A stretch of DNA of 64,000 nt from Desulfobacteraceae bacterium (GTDB lineage Bacteria > Desulfobacterota > Desulfobacteria > Desulfobacterales > Desulfosalsimonadaceae), in the NCBI GenBank assembly GCA_003599885.1, contig QZKW01000044.1:1-64000 (forward strand). The letters are read 5' to 3'. The notes under the pieces were generated by a model. The model searched no databases and was not told the DNA's origin. It saw nothing but the letters and a program-made list of their open reading frames with translations. The position numbers and the translations under genes are program-made. Below are positions 18,273 through 26,829 of this stretch, one piece after another. Position 1 is the stretch's first letter. Each line of letters opens with the position of its first letter.

Positions 18273-19577
18273 TCACCAGTCCTTGTCCACATCCTGATAC
18301 CAGCCGGGCCCAACCTGCCGGCGGATTTTCTTGTTTTCCTTTTCTTCCCCCAAAATGCGCTCGGCATCATCAGGCATCAGGGCAATGGGGGAGCCGGATT
18401 CCGGCTGATTGTCCTGATCCTGTAAATCCGCCTGTCCGGCCTGATTCTGCTGATCTTGCGGCTGGGTCCCGGCCTCCTGTTGTTGTTCTGCCTGCCCCTG
18501 TTTTGTCTGATCTGTGGGATCGCCCTGCTGTTTTTGAACGTCCTTATTTTGGCTGTCCTTACCCTGGCTGTCCTTGTTTTGACTGTCCTTATACTGAAGC
18601 AGATCCAGGGCGTTTTTCATCTCTTCCAGGGCAGCTTCCTGATTTTCCGACGCCTCGGGAGTTTGCCCGGCCTTTAACTTATCTTCCGCTTCCTTCTGCC
18701 GGGCCTGGGCCTGATCCAGATGATCTTTGGCAGCCTGGGCCGGATCAGGAACCTGGCCGGACGATGGCGGCGTTGCCGGCTTCCCCGGCTCAGCCCCGCT
18801 GAGTTTTTCGCTGGTTTTCCGGGTTTGCTCCCGCAGCTGCTCCTGCTCTTTCGCCATGTCCTGCAGCGCGTCTTGCGCCTGTTTATTCGCTTCCGGCTGT
18901 TCTGCCTCAGGGGATTTTTTCTCAGGTGTTTGCGATGCATCCGGCTGGGACTGGGCCCGGTCATTCAGGTCCGACTGCTTGTCGATGAGTTCCTTCAACT
19001 CTTCCGCTGCCTGTTTCTGGTTTTGGGCCATCTCCTGCTGCCGGGCCATGGCCTCCTGAATGGATTTCATGGTTCGCCGGACCAGTTCAATATTCTCGGA
19101 CGCATCCTGAATCAGCGGATTGCTGCGATCTTTCGGCGATTTGCTTAACAGATCCTTTGCCTCATGGTAGTAGCGGACGCTCCGGTTCCCTGCCTCCAGT
19201 GCGGCTTTCGGGTCCGCTGCCTGTGCCTGGGTTGCCTTTGAAAATTCAAGGGTGCCGAGATTGTAAAGAGATTCAGCTTCCAGCGGAATGTCCGTTGATC
19301 CCAGGGCGGACTTTTCCCATGCGTCTTTTGCCTTGTCCAGATCGCCTTTCCGGAAGAACGCCGCACCCTTGTTGAAATCAATATAGGCATCCGAAGGTCT
19401 CTCCTTCGCCGCCTGATCGTAGGCGGACAGCGCGTCGTCATAATTTCCGGCTTTGTATGCAGCGTTTCCTTTTTCCACAAGCTCACGAGGAGACTCGGCA
19501 AAAGAGATGGCAGACCCCGTCATCGTTACGGAGACAATTAAAAGAATCAATAAATATTTTAAGTTATGCCGCTTCAT
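18273..19577 (-). CDS. batC: BatC-like TPR protein with long Gln-rich tail
   Basis: About 434 residues. A signal peptide (KYLLILLIVSVTMTGSAISFA) precedes TPR repeats: LVEKGNAAYKAGNYDDALSAYDQAAKERP and FNKGAAFFRKGDLDKAKDAWEKSA. Residues from about 170 onward are a very charged and Gln-rich region with coiled-coil character. It includes a short repeat of the type NKDSQGKDSQ. The C-terminus (PGWYQDVDKDW) is well ordered again and is typical of BatC. The start at 19577 overlaps batB by 14 bp; a start at 19622 would need a 59-bp overlap. It probably scaffolds the VWA proteins in the periplasm (inference). Confidence 0.85.
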   Translation of the reverse strand: MKRHNLKYLLILLIVSVTMTGSAISFAESPRELVEKGNAAYKAGNYDDALSAYDQAAKERPSDAYIDFNKGAAFFRKGDLDKAKDAWEKSALGSTDIPLEAESLYNLGTLEFSKATQAQAADPKAALEAGNRSVRYYHEAKDLLSKSPKDRSNPLIQDASENIELVRRTMKSIQEAMARQQEMAQNQKQAAEELKELIDKQSDLNDRAQSQPDASQTPEKKSPEAEQPEANKQAQDALQDMAKEQEQLREQTRKTSEKLSGAEPGKPATPPSSGQVPDPAQAAKDHLDQAQARQKEAEDKLKAGQTPEASENQEAALEEMKNALDLLQYKDSQNKDSQGKDSQNKDVQKQQGDPTDQTKQGQAEQQQEAGTQPQDQQNQAGQADLQDQDNQPESGSPIALMPDDAERILGEEKENKKIRRQVGPGWYQDVDKDW

Positions 19578-20598
19578 GGACTTTTTTCCCGTTTTTCCGG
19601 TCGCCTGACGCCATTTCCGCAATCAGCAGGACAAAAGCCAGGGCCAGAAAAATCTGAAACTTTTCATCATAGCGTTGGATGGTTTCGGATTGCATGCTTT
19701 TCTGGTCCGCGGAAAGGATCAGGGACTGATAGACCTTACCCAGATCAATGGCGCCGGTGGCCACATTCAGGTATTTGCCGCCCGGTGTGGCAAGGGCCAT
19801 TTTCCGCAAGGTATCGGCATCCAGCCGGGTCCAGATTTCCTGTCCGTTATGCTTTAAAAAGGTTTGTTCGCCTTTGTCGTTGATCATGGGAATCCGCCGG
19901 CCCTCATTTTCATCGCCGATGCCGATGGCAATCAGCCGGATACCCCTTTCGCCGACCAGCTTTGCAGCTTCCACCGGAAAACTGTCATGGTCCTCGCCGT
20001 CGGTGATCAGGACGATGTCCCGGTGCTGACCGGCAGCATCGTCAAACACCTCGCCGACGATGGTGCGAAGAGCGTCCCCGATCAGGGTGCCGCCCCTGTC
20101 AATGCTGTCTGTGGAAATATCCTCCAGCATCATGCGAAAAAAGCCGTAGTCTAATGTCAGCGGGCATTTGACCACGGCTGTTCCGGCAAAGGCCACCAGG
20201 GCCACCCGGTCACCCTCCAGCGCCTCAATGCAATCGGAAATCGCCAGCCTGGCGCGTTCCAGGCGATTGGGCTGCAAATCCTCGGCCAGCATGCTTTTGG
20301 AAACATCCAGCAAAAACACCACATCCCGGCCTTGCCGTTCAATGGTTTCCGGCTTCAGATTCCAGGCAGGCCGGGCAGCAGCAATAATGATCAGGGCGAT
20401 GGCCGCAATAACGCCCGCCGCTTTCCATCGTCGCTTGACCGGACTGACGGAAAGATGGAGTTTATCAATCATGCCTGAATCCACAAACCGTTTTAACAAT
20501 TGTCGACGCCGACCGGCGGCATGGACATACAGGCCGATCACCAATGGGATGGCCCACAACAAAAACAGCATATGGATGGATTGCAGTTTCATGCCCAT
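19564..20598 (-). CDS. batB: BatB-like VWA-domain membrane protein
   Basis: 344 residues: two N-terminal helices, a von Willebrand A domain (about 90-290) and one C-terminal helix (FQIFLALAFVLLIAEMA). The MIDAS motif DVSKS lies at 98-102, followed by the conserved GGTLIGDAL and LITDGEDH elements. BatA and BatB are thought to form a complex whose metal site is acted on by the MoxR ATPase. Its ATG overlaps the batA stop by one base, showing translational coupling. Confidence 0.9.
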   Translation of the reverse strand: MGMKLQSIHMLFLLWAIPLVIGLYVHAAGRRRQLLKRFVDSGMIDKLHLSVSPVKRRWKAAGVIAAIALIIIAAARPAWNLKPETIERQGRDVVFLLDVSKSMLAEDLQPNRLERARLAISDCIEALEGDRVALVAFAGTAVVKCPLTLDYGFFRMMLEDISTDSIDRGGTLIGDALRTIVGEVFDDAAGQHRDIVLITDGEDHDSFPVEAAKLVGERGIRLIAIGIGDENEGRRIPMINDKGEQTFLKHNGQEIWTRLDADTLRKMALATPGGKYLNVATGAIDLGKVYQSLILSADQKSMQSETIQRYDEKFQIFLALAFVLLIAEMASGDRKNGKKVHEAA

Positions 20599-21653
20599 TA
20601 CGGCAGCCTCCTGAACACGGTGCAGGACAAAAGGATTTCCCCAGCGATCAGGGCCAGCGCAAGGAGTGCAAACGGCAGAAATCCCTCCTTGTAGTCCACA
20701 TACCGGAGCGCCTGAATTTCGCTTTTTTCAAGCCGGTCGATTTCCTGATAGACCCCTGACAGGCTCCCGTCATCTTCGGCTTCCCGGAATACGCCCCCGG
20801 TCTTGTCCGCTATCATTTTTAATGTGGCGACGTCAGCCTCGCTGCCCCCCGGTACGGCAAACACCCCCAGAGGGGTCCGGATCGTGGCCGAGTCCCCGCC
20901 GCCAATGGCAATGGTATACACCCGGATGCCCCATTTGGCCGCCAGCTCGGCGGCTTCCAGCGGGGTACGCTTGCCGGTGTTGTTCTGCCCATCTGTCAGC
21001 AGGATAATGATTTTACTTTTTATCTTGTAGGCTCCGGGAATTTCTTTCTTTTGCTTTTCAAGTGACTCCTCGGCGGTCTGGAGCCGGGCCGCCGCCAGGG
21101 CCAGGGCATCTCCGATGGCGGTGCCGTCTTCCGGTTTCTGGGAAACGAGTTTTGTATTGTCCACAAACCGGGGCAGGGTATCATGGGCCAGGGTCAGGGG
21201 GCAGACCGTATCCGGATACCGGGCATAGGCGATCATGCCGATCTGATCATCGGGGCGGCCCGGCAGGTCCGCTCCGTTACCCAGGGCGAAATCCAGAAAT
21301 ACTTTTTTCACCACATCCAGCCGGGTCATCTGCGTTCCCTGATACGTCATTTCCGCGCCCATGCTCCCCGACCGGTCCACCACCATCTGAATGGCGATCC
21401 CCTCGGAAACATCCCGCACTTTTTCAATGCCGGTCTGGGGTCTGGCCAGAGCGACCACCAGGCAGACCAGAGCGGCACCCCGCAAAACCTGCGGCAGAAT
21501 TAACAACTGCTGCCGCATGGAGATGCCGGATGCGCCCGCATGATTCACATCGGAAAACCGCACGGTGCCGGTTTTATGGACCAGCCGCTTCAAAAAAAAT
21601 GCGGCGGCAATGACAATTAGTAATAAAAGCGCCCAAGGCGAATGAAAATGCAT
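20598..21653 (-). CDS. batA: BatA-like VWA-domain membrane protein
   Basis: About 351 residues with the same plan as BatB: two N-terminal helices, a VWA domain with MIDAS DRSGS near residue 93 and the later DGTAIGDALALAAARL and ILLTDGQNN elements, then a C-terminal helix. It acts in the inner membrane with its VWA domain probably periplasmic. It starts at ATG 21653, preceded by a GTG in frame. It lies after the gap with the inverted repeat at 21700-21797, which splits the operon into an upstream regulatory half and a downstream Bat half. Confidence 0.9.
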   Translation of the reverse strand: MHFHSPWALLLLIVIAAAFFLKRLVHKTGTVRFSDVNHAGASGISMRQQLLILPQVLRGAALVCLVVALARPQTGIEKVRDVSEGIAIQMVVDRSGSMGAEMTYQGTQMTRLDVVKKVFLDFALGNGADLPGRPDDQIGMIAYARYPDTVCPLTLAHDTLPRFVDNTKLVSQKPEDGTAIGDALALAAARLQTAEESLEKQKKEIPGAYKIKSKIIILLTDGQNNTGKRTPLEAAELAAKWGIRVYTIAIGGGDSATIRTPLGVFAVPGGSEADVATLKMIADKTGGVFREAEDDGSLSGVYQEIDRLEKSEIQALRYVDYKEGFLPFALLALALIAGEILLSCTVFRRLP

Positions 21654-21699
21654 CACAAGTAGCCAGTTATATTATCAGATAATCATGAAAACCCTTTTT

Positions 21700-21797
21700 A
21701 GAATCCGGGAGTCAGAAGTCAGAACTGGGGGAGGGGAAAGGATACGGAGCCGATGCGGCTGCGATTCTTTCGTCCTGACTTCTGACTTCCGGATTCT
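21700..21797. repeat. 23-bp inverted repeat (one mismatch) with heptad sub-repeats in the Bat operon
   Basis: Arms at 21700-21722 and 21775-21797 match at 22 of 23 positions around a 52-base centre. Each arm contains two tandem copies of GTCAGAA-like heptads. The right arm overlaps the last codons of the DUF4381 gene. Transcribed, it would form a long stem between the DUF4381 and batA genes. Roles could be attenuation, mRNA protection or a dispersed repeat family; which cannot be told from one copy. Confidence 0.75.
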
Positions 21798-22848
21798 AAT
21801 TTCCCGCCTCATTCATACGGGTTTCCTGCACAAACGTTCGGCAACTGTCAATCGTATTTTGGATATCCTCACTGCTCGGCAGATGGGCCGCGAATTTCAC
21901 CAGATCACAGTGGGTGAGAAATTGCTTCAGCAAGCCCTGATATCGGATATCCAGCGCGGAACCGGTTCTCAGTCCATCCAGGAACTCCTCGGTGGTCTGC
22001 TCCGGCGCGCGGATGCCGAAACGGCCTTCAATATACCGACGGAGAATACCGGATATTTCCTGATAAAACACCTTGACCTCCCCTTTTTCTATCAACCGGG
22101 CCGCAATCAGCTGATCCAGCGCCAGAAATGCCGATTCATGGGGAGGTATAAAAATTTCCGCAGCAACCAGCCGGGCATTGCGCCGTTTCCGGATAATCAG
22201 GAAAGCACCCAGACCCATCAATAATAGTCCGGCGGCAATCCCCGCTGTCCAATACCATACGGCCATGGATGGCGGCAAAGAAGACGGCGGACGGATATCA
22301 TGGGGATTCATGCCCTTTTCATCCGCAGTTTTCGGCAGCACGGAGGTCACCGTAACCGGAACAGGTTCGGTATCAATGCTTTGATCGGCTTTGTCCTTTT
22401 CTCCGGCTTTCCAGAAATGCACGGTCATGGCGGGAATGGTATATGCGCCGGACAAAAACGGCTCCAGGACATAAATTCGGCTAACGCTTATCCGACTGTC
22501 TTCCGTCAGTTCCTGAGATGGGGCCGTTACTTCCACCAGGGAAAAGCTCACCTCTTTCTCATCCGTTTCCGGCAGTTGATCCGGCAATTCCGCCTCATAA
22601 CCGGAAGGAATCAGGGCGGTGATTTTTAATTCCAGCCGGTCGGCCACCGTGATGGTGGATGGGTCGACATCCACAGCGACAGTCACCTGACCTTTTTCAA
22701 AGGTTTTATGAATGCCAGAGGCCGCTTTATTTTCGGTTTCCGGCGTCTGGCGGCAGACGACCAGCATCAGCAACCCCGCCGCGCCCAGAACAAGCAGAAC
22801 TCTCAGCAGGCTCTCAGGAAGTATCTTTTTTTTACTCAAATTCATCAT
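21796..22848 (-). CDS. DUF4381/BatD-like membrane protein
   Basis: 350 residues. An N-terminal helix (LLRVLLVLGAAGLLMLVV) precedes a periplasmic Ig-like domain (VTVAVDVDPSTITVADRLELKITALIP). A second helix lies near 200-220 (MAVWYWTAGIAAGLLLMGLGAFLII), followed by a cytoplasmic helical domain with EISGILRRYIEGRFGIRAPEQTTEEFL, the hallmark of DUF4381-like tails. Such proteins sit between DUF58 and BatA in MoxR operons. The gene begins 31 bp after the DUF58 stop. Confidence 0.8.
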   Translation of the reverse strand: MMNLSKKKILPESLLRVLLVLGAAGLLMLVVCRQTPETENKAASGIHKTFEKGQVTVAVDVDPSTITVADRLELKITALIPSGYEAELPDQLPETDEKEVSFSLVEVTAPSQELTEDSRISVSRIYVLEPFLSGAYTIPAMTVHFWKAGEKDKADQSIDTEPVPVTVTSVLPKTADEKGMNPHDIRPPSSLPPSMAVWYWTAGIAAGLLLMGLGAFLIIRKRRNARLVAAEIFIPPHESAFLALDQLIAARLIEKGEVKVFYQEISGILRRYIEGRFGIRAPEQTTEEFLDGLRTGSALDIRYQGLLKQFLTHCDLVKFAAHLPSSEDIQNTIDSCRTFVQETRMNEAGN

Positions 22849-22879
22849 TTTATATCTATCAGCCTGGCATCATGGTCGG

Positions 22880-23761
22880 TTACTGGCGGAGCCGGCGGCC
22901 CCGGATTTTGAAAAACCGCACCAGATCTCCGACATAATCCCGGTTGGTGTCAATTTCCAGATGATCGACCCCTGTGGACCGGAAAAGGTTCCGCACTCGC
23001 TGTAGACGGGCCAAGCCCAGTGCCTCGTAGCGCTTTCGGACGTCCCGGCTGCCGGTATCCATGACCACCCGCCTGCCAGTTTCCGCGTCTTCCAGTTCGA
23101 TTAATCCAACCTCCGGCATCTGCATTTCCCTGGGATCACTCACCGACACGGCAATCAAATCATGCCGTTTGCCCATGACCCGGAGGGGTTTTTCAAATCC
23201 CTCATCAAAGAAATCGGAAATCAGAAACACCACGCAGCGCTTGGTTGTTATCCGGGTCAGGTATTCAATGGCCCCTTTAATATCGGTGCGGGTGCGCTCC
23301 GGAGAAAACGACAGCAGCTCCCGGATAATCCTCAGCACATGGGTCGCGCCCTTGGCCGGGGGGATGAATTTTTCCACCCGATCGGTGAACAGGGCAAGGC
23401 CCACCTTGTCGTTGTTTTTTATGGCGGAGAACGCCACCAGCGCGCAGAGTTCCGCCGCGACCTCGTTTTTCGTCCGCTGAATGCTTCCGAACCCGCCGGA
23501 AGCGGACATGTCCACCAGAAACAGGACGGTGAGTTCCCGCTCTTCCACATACAATTTCACATGGGGGGAGCCGGTCCTTGCCGTGACGTTCCAGTCGATG
23601 GTCCGGACATCGTCGCCCATCTGATATTCCCGGACCTCGGAGAACGACATGCCCCGGCCCTTGAAAATGCTTTCGTACTCCCCGGCCAGCAGGTGGTTGA
23701 CCGCCTTGCTCGTATAAATCTGGATATACCGGATTTTTTTGGCAAGCTCTTTTGAGATCAT
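22880..23761 (-). CDS. DUF58 domain protein of MoxR operon
   Basis: 293 residues, no membrane segment. It carries the DUF58 signature: SKAVNHLLAGEYESIFKGRGMSFSEVREYQMGDDVRTIDWNVTARTG near 18-62. The following VWA-like fold has VLFLVDMSASGGFG in place of a full MIDAS. DUF58 proteins are regular partners of MoxR AAA ATPases. The ATG overlaps the moxR stop by 4 bp (ATGA), showing coupling. Its exact function in the family is not settled; an adaptor between MoxR and the VWA proteins is the common proposal. Confidence 0.92.
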   Translation of the reverse strand: MISKELAKKIRYIQIYTSKAVNHLLAGEYESIFKGRGMSFSEVREYQMGDDVRTIDWNVTARTGSPHVKLYVEERELTVLFLVDMSASGGFGSIQRTKNEVAAELCALVAFSAIKNNDKVGLALFTDRVEKFIPPAKGATHVLRIIRELLSFSPERTRTDIKGAIEYLTRITTKRCVVFLISDFFDEGFEKPLRVMGKRHDLIAVSVSDPREMQMPEVGLIELEDAETGRRVVMDTGSRDVRKRYEALGLARLQRVRNLFRSTGVDHLEIDTNRDYVGDLVRFFKIRGRRLRQ

Positions 23762-24747
23762 GGCACATCCACGGTTTGAAGGATCAGTTCAATAATATTT
23801 TCAGATGTTTTTTCTTCCGCTTCCGCCTCATAGGTCATGAGAACCCGGTGCCGCAGCACATCCATTGCCACGGATTTCACATCCTGGGGAATCACATATC
23901 CCCGGCCTTCCATGAGAGCAGAGGCCTTGGACGCCATAGCCAGAAAAATAGTGGCCCGGGGAGACGCGCCGTAACGGATCAGGGGCCGGATATCCAGCCT
24001 GTAGGCCTCAGGGTTCCGCGTGGCTTCCACCAGGTTGACGATGTATTCTTCGATTTTTTCATCCATGAAAATATCGTCCGCCAATTCCCGGAGCCTTCGG
24101 ATATCTTCCATGCCGATCACCGGGGCAACGCTCGTGGCCGGCCGGGAACGGGCCATTTTTTTAAGTATCCGGTGTTCCTGGTCCTTGGTGGGATAGGTCA
24201 CCGTCAGCTTCATCATGAACCGATCCACCTGGGCTTCCGGCAGGGGATACGTGCCTTCCTGTTCTATGGGGTTCTGGGTGGCCAGCACCAGAAACGGGTC
24301 GGGAACGGGATAACTGGCGTCCCCGATGGTCACCTGCCGCTCCTGCATGGCCTCCAGCAGGGCGCTCTGGACTTTGGCCGGCGCCCGGTTGATTTCGTCC
24401 GCCAGCACGATATTGGCAAAAATCGGGCCTTTTTTGGTGGTGAATTCGCAGGTCCTGGGATTGTAAATGAGAGTGCCGATCACGTCTGCGGGCAGCAGGT
24501 CCGGGGTGAACTGGATCCGCTTGAACACGGCGCTGACGAGTCCCGCCAGGGTGGTTACGGTCAGAGTTTTGGCGAGCCCCGGAACCCCTTCAATCAGCAC
24601 ATGCTGATTGCACAAAAACGCCATAATCATCCGATCCACCAGAAGGTCCTGCCCCACAATGACCTCATGCACGGCAGCCCTTATCTGCTGGATGGTCCGG
24701 CTTTCCTGCTCCACTTTTTCGGTGATCTGTTTGACGTCAACCGCCAT
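23758..24747 (-). CDS. moxR: MoxR family AAA+ ATPase
   Basis: 329 residues. Walker A (EGVPGLAKT) near residue 50, Walker B (IVLADEINRAPAKVQSALLEAMQERQVT) near 110, sensor 1 (LATQNPIEQEGTYPLPEAQVDRF) and a C-terminal lid with SPRATIFLAMASKASAL. MoxR proteins are chaperone-like ATPases that mature or insert metal into VWA proteins, here BatA and BatB. It is the first gene of the operon. ATG 24747 follows AAAGGAG with 9 nt spacing; an in-frame TTG at 24756 is inside the ribosome-site spacer. Confidence 0.93.
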   Translation of the reverse strand: MAVDVKQITEKVEQESRTIQQIRAAVHEVIVGQDLLVDRMIMAFLCNQHVLIEGVPGLAKTLTVTTLAGLVSAVFKRIQFTPDLLPADVIGTLIYNPRTCEFTTKKGPIFANIVLADEINRAPAKVQSALLEAMQERQVTIGDASYPVPDPFLVLATQNPIEQEGTYPLPEAQVDRFMMKLTVTYPTKDQEHRILKKMARSRPATSVAPVIGMEDIRRLRELADDIFMDEKIEEYIVNLVEATRNPEAYRLDIRPLIRYGASPRATIFLAMASKASALMEGRGYVIPQDVKSVAMDVLRHRVLMTYEAEAEEKTSENIIELILQTVDVP

Positions 24748-24826
24748 CTTATTCAACTCCTTTGTTTTTTCTCATACGTTAAAACAGGTATTTTCACTGT
24801 CAAGAAGGGGGCCTTTGCCTTAAGGT

Positions 24827-25204
24827 TCAGGCTGCCGCGGCGTCTGACGGCCTTTTCAGCAGAGATCTCACCTGCCCGATCAGTCCCTGGATACCTTCCG
24901 ATTTATCATAATATCCTGCCGCGCCCTTGATCCGTTTTTTCTGTTCCACAACCGGATAGACACTGGCCACCAGAACCAGGGTCTTTTTAAAAAACGCCTC
25001 CATCACATCATGGAGAACAGCGCCGTCGACCGTATCCGTCAGATTGATATCCAAAAGAACCAGATCAATCGAATGGGCCAATAATATTTCATGGGCGAGT
25101 TCCGCATTGTTCGCCAGAAACACCTGATACCCTTCCTTTTCCATCAATCTCCCGTATAAACTTCTGATTCTTTCTTCATCATCGACGATCAGAATTGTTT
25201 TCAT
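24827..25204 (-). CDS. Stand-alone response-regulator receiver protein
   Basis: About 125 residues forming one receiver domain: acidic pocket VDDEE at 7-11, phospho-acceptor Asp at about 52 (LVLLDINLTD), and the conserved Lys in GYYDKSEG. There is no output domain, so signalling must be by protein contact, as in CheY-like proteins. It lies 79 bp upstream of moxR on the same strand and may be part of that operon, but no sensor kinase is in the window. Start chosen at MKTILIVDDE; a longer in-frame start would add an unusual basic extension. Confidence 0.85.
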   Translation of the reverse strand: MKTILIVDDEERIRSLYGRLMEKEGYQVFLANNAELAHEILLAHSIDLVLLDINLTDTVDGAVLHDVMEAFFKKTLVLVASVYPVVEQKKRIKGAAGYYDKSEGIQGLIGQVRSLLKRPSDAAAA

Positions 25205-25653
25205 GCCTGCATCTCCCTGCCTTTGCTTGAGTGTTTTTTTGACCACGGCGGCAGATTACGATATACAGGATAATAAAAAGGTTAAAAAAAGATTAAAGTT
25301 TTCTTATAAAACCGGAGCTGGAAAAGGAAGGTTTTTTATTATAACTACTATTATTTCAAGTAATTAAATTTTTGATAACCTGATAGCTGGCATATGCAGA
25401 CGTGCCCAGAATGATTTCCAGAGTAAGGATATAGAAAGCGGCACAGGCAGTTATAATTATCCATGAACTGCCGTTGGCAAAAGTGGGCGTTTCAGAAAAA
25501 ACCAACACCGGCTGGCAGGGCTAAGTTTTTCCGAGTTGAAAATCCAAGGAATTTGATGTGAGCCTGTTATGCGAGGACTGGACGATACTATCGCATCGTC
25601 CAGTCCATTTTCTTGTTTAAGAAGCAGACAAATCATCTCTATCAGAAATTGAT
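25205..25653. other. Intergenic stretch with one strong hairpin
   Basis: About 450 bp without a credible gene between the receiver protein and the IPTL-CTERM-like protein. The part 25260-25370 is AT-rich and may hold the promoter of the receiver gene. The only clear structure is the hairpin at 25575-25606. Confidence 0.5.
25575..25606. terminator. Perfect 12-bp stem hairpin downstream of the IPTL-CTERM-like gene
   Basis: GGACTGGACGAT and ATCGTCCAGTCC form a perfect stem around an 8-base loop. It lies about 48 bp beyond the stop of the gene at 25654-26286, so it may end that transcript. The T-rich flank is on the plus-strand side, so it is not a textbook minus-strand terminator. Confidence 0.5.
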
Positions 25654-26286
25654 TCAGGCTGACCGGCGCATTTGGCGCATGGCGAATGTCAGCAGCACCA
25701 GAACCATCAGAAGCGCCCCGATGGAGTTCATCGATGGTATCGATGCTGGCACCGGGTTGGACAATTCGTTCGATGAAAAGGAGAAACCGCAAATGGATTC
25801 AGAATTGTTCTGATGCGCAACAATTACAACGGTCGCGCCGACGGGCGCAGAAAAGCTGAAGGACTGGGGAAGTGAACTCCCGACATCTCCCAGATAATTT
25901 TCCGACATATCCTCAGGATTGAAAGATCCCAGATAGGCCACCAGATGTACATTTGTTCCGCAGTCCATCGTATCAAGCTGCACGGTGACGCAAGTGCCGG
26001 GGCCGGTATTCTTATAGGTAAAAGTTTTGTAACGATACGGCGGATTATCCGCCAAAGTGCCGGGAAAAGCCTTGGCAGGATCGCATTGGCTTGGGATCGC
26101 ATCCCGGAACAGCCGCTTCGCCATTGTCGGATCATTCCCGTCAAAAGTCTGGGTTCCGGAAGACACCAAACGCACAACTGCGTCCGGGGTTTTAACCGAC
26201 TCCGGCGCCCCTGGTAAATCGTTAATGGCCGCCCAGACATTCGAACCGGTAAATAAAAACATCATAGCAAGAACAATACGTAACAT
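25654..26286 (-). CDS. Secreted protein with IPTL-CTERM-like sorting tail
   Basis: 210 residues. A signal peptide (LRIVLAMMFLFTGSNVWA) starts at an ATG preceded by GGAGGT. The body is a beta-rich extracellular module (RYKTFTYKNTGPGTCVTVQLDTMDCGTNVHLVAYLGSFNP) resembling pre-peptidase C-terminal type domains. The end is a Pro-rich stretch, the phrase IPSMNSIGALL, a hydrophobic helix and the basic tip RQMRRSA. That tripartite tail is the plan of IPTL-CTERM exosortase substrates, although the usual IPTLSEWG core is diverged. No exosortase is in the window. Function of the mature protein is unknown. Confidence 0.7.
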   Translation of the reverse strand: MLRIVLAMMFLFTGSNVWAAINDLPGAPESVKTPDAVVRLVSSGTQTFDGNDPTMAKRLFRDAIPSQCDPAKAFPGTLADNPPYRYKTFTYKNTGPGTCVTVQLDTMDCGTNVHLVAYLGSFNPEDMSENYLGDVGSSLPQSFSFSAPVGATVVIVAHQNNSESICGFSFSSNELSNPVPASIPSMNSIGALLMVLVLLTFAMRQMRRSA

Positions 26287-26829
26287 CTTCCACCTCCACA
26301 TTTGGTTATCAACATTACAAAAAATCCGGCTCACGCATTCGCGAACCAGTTTAAAAACTGTTTCATCGATTAAATCAGGAAAGTTGGGTTCAAACCCTGA
26401 CTTGACATTTTAATGATACAAACGGATCGATCCGAATCCGGCCAGGGAACTTGGCAATCAATTCAAGATGTTGTTCAAGATCATTACTGGAAAAAAGCAT
26501 TCCTTACCGGTCAAACCCTGAGAAAAAAATGCCGGAATATCCCGTTTGCCACTATTTTTTTCGTGCAATTTCCAGTAGCAAATAAATCTTTCTCCGTCAA
26601 TATGTAATTAAATCAAGCCCTATAAATAGTATTTAGCCTCTTTCAATCCGGCTAGGACTTCCCGATCAAGCCGGATTTTACAAAATTAAACTTTTGCGAA
26701 GCCATCATTGAAAAACACCTGATAATAAGATATTGTTTCCGAATAGTTCCGGGCTATTTCAAGCCGATGGGTAGGGATTGCAGCGACATTCCAACCCAAA
26801 CTCCCGACAAAACAAGTGGAGAAACCCCT
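26287..26829. other. Intergenic stretch with a 9-bp inverted repeat
   Basis: 543 bp without a convincing gene; a 64-codon frame at 26413-26607 lacks a ribosome site and family features. Positions 26645-26653 and 26669-26677 form a perfect 9-bp inverted repeat (AATCCGGCT) with a 15-base loop and a short T run after it. The promoters of the two divergent flanking genes must lie here. Confidence 0.45.

Noticed and set aside
23752-24930. 392-codon plus-strand frame opposite moxR
   Set aside because: It is a shadow of the MoxR gene: composition is Phe/His/Gly-rich without domains, while the minus strand has all AAA+ motifs.
26413-26607. 64-codon frame in the gap before the M20 peptidase
   Set aside because: No ribosome site, no family features, and composition unlike neighbouring genes.
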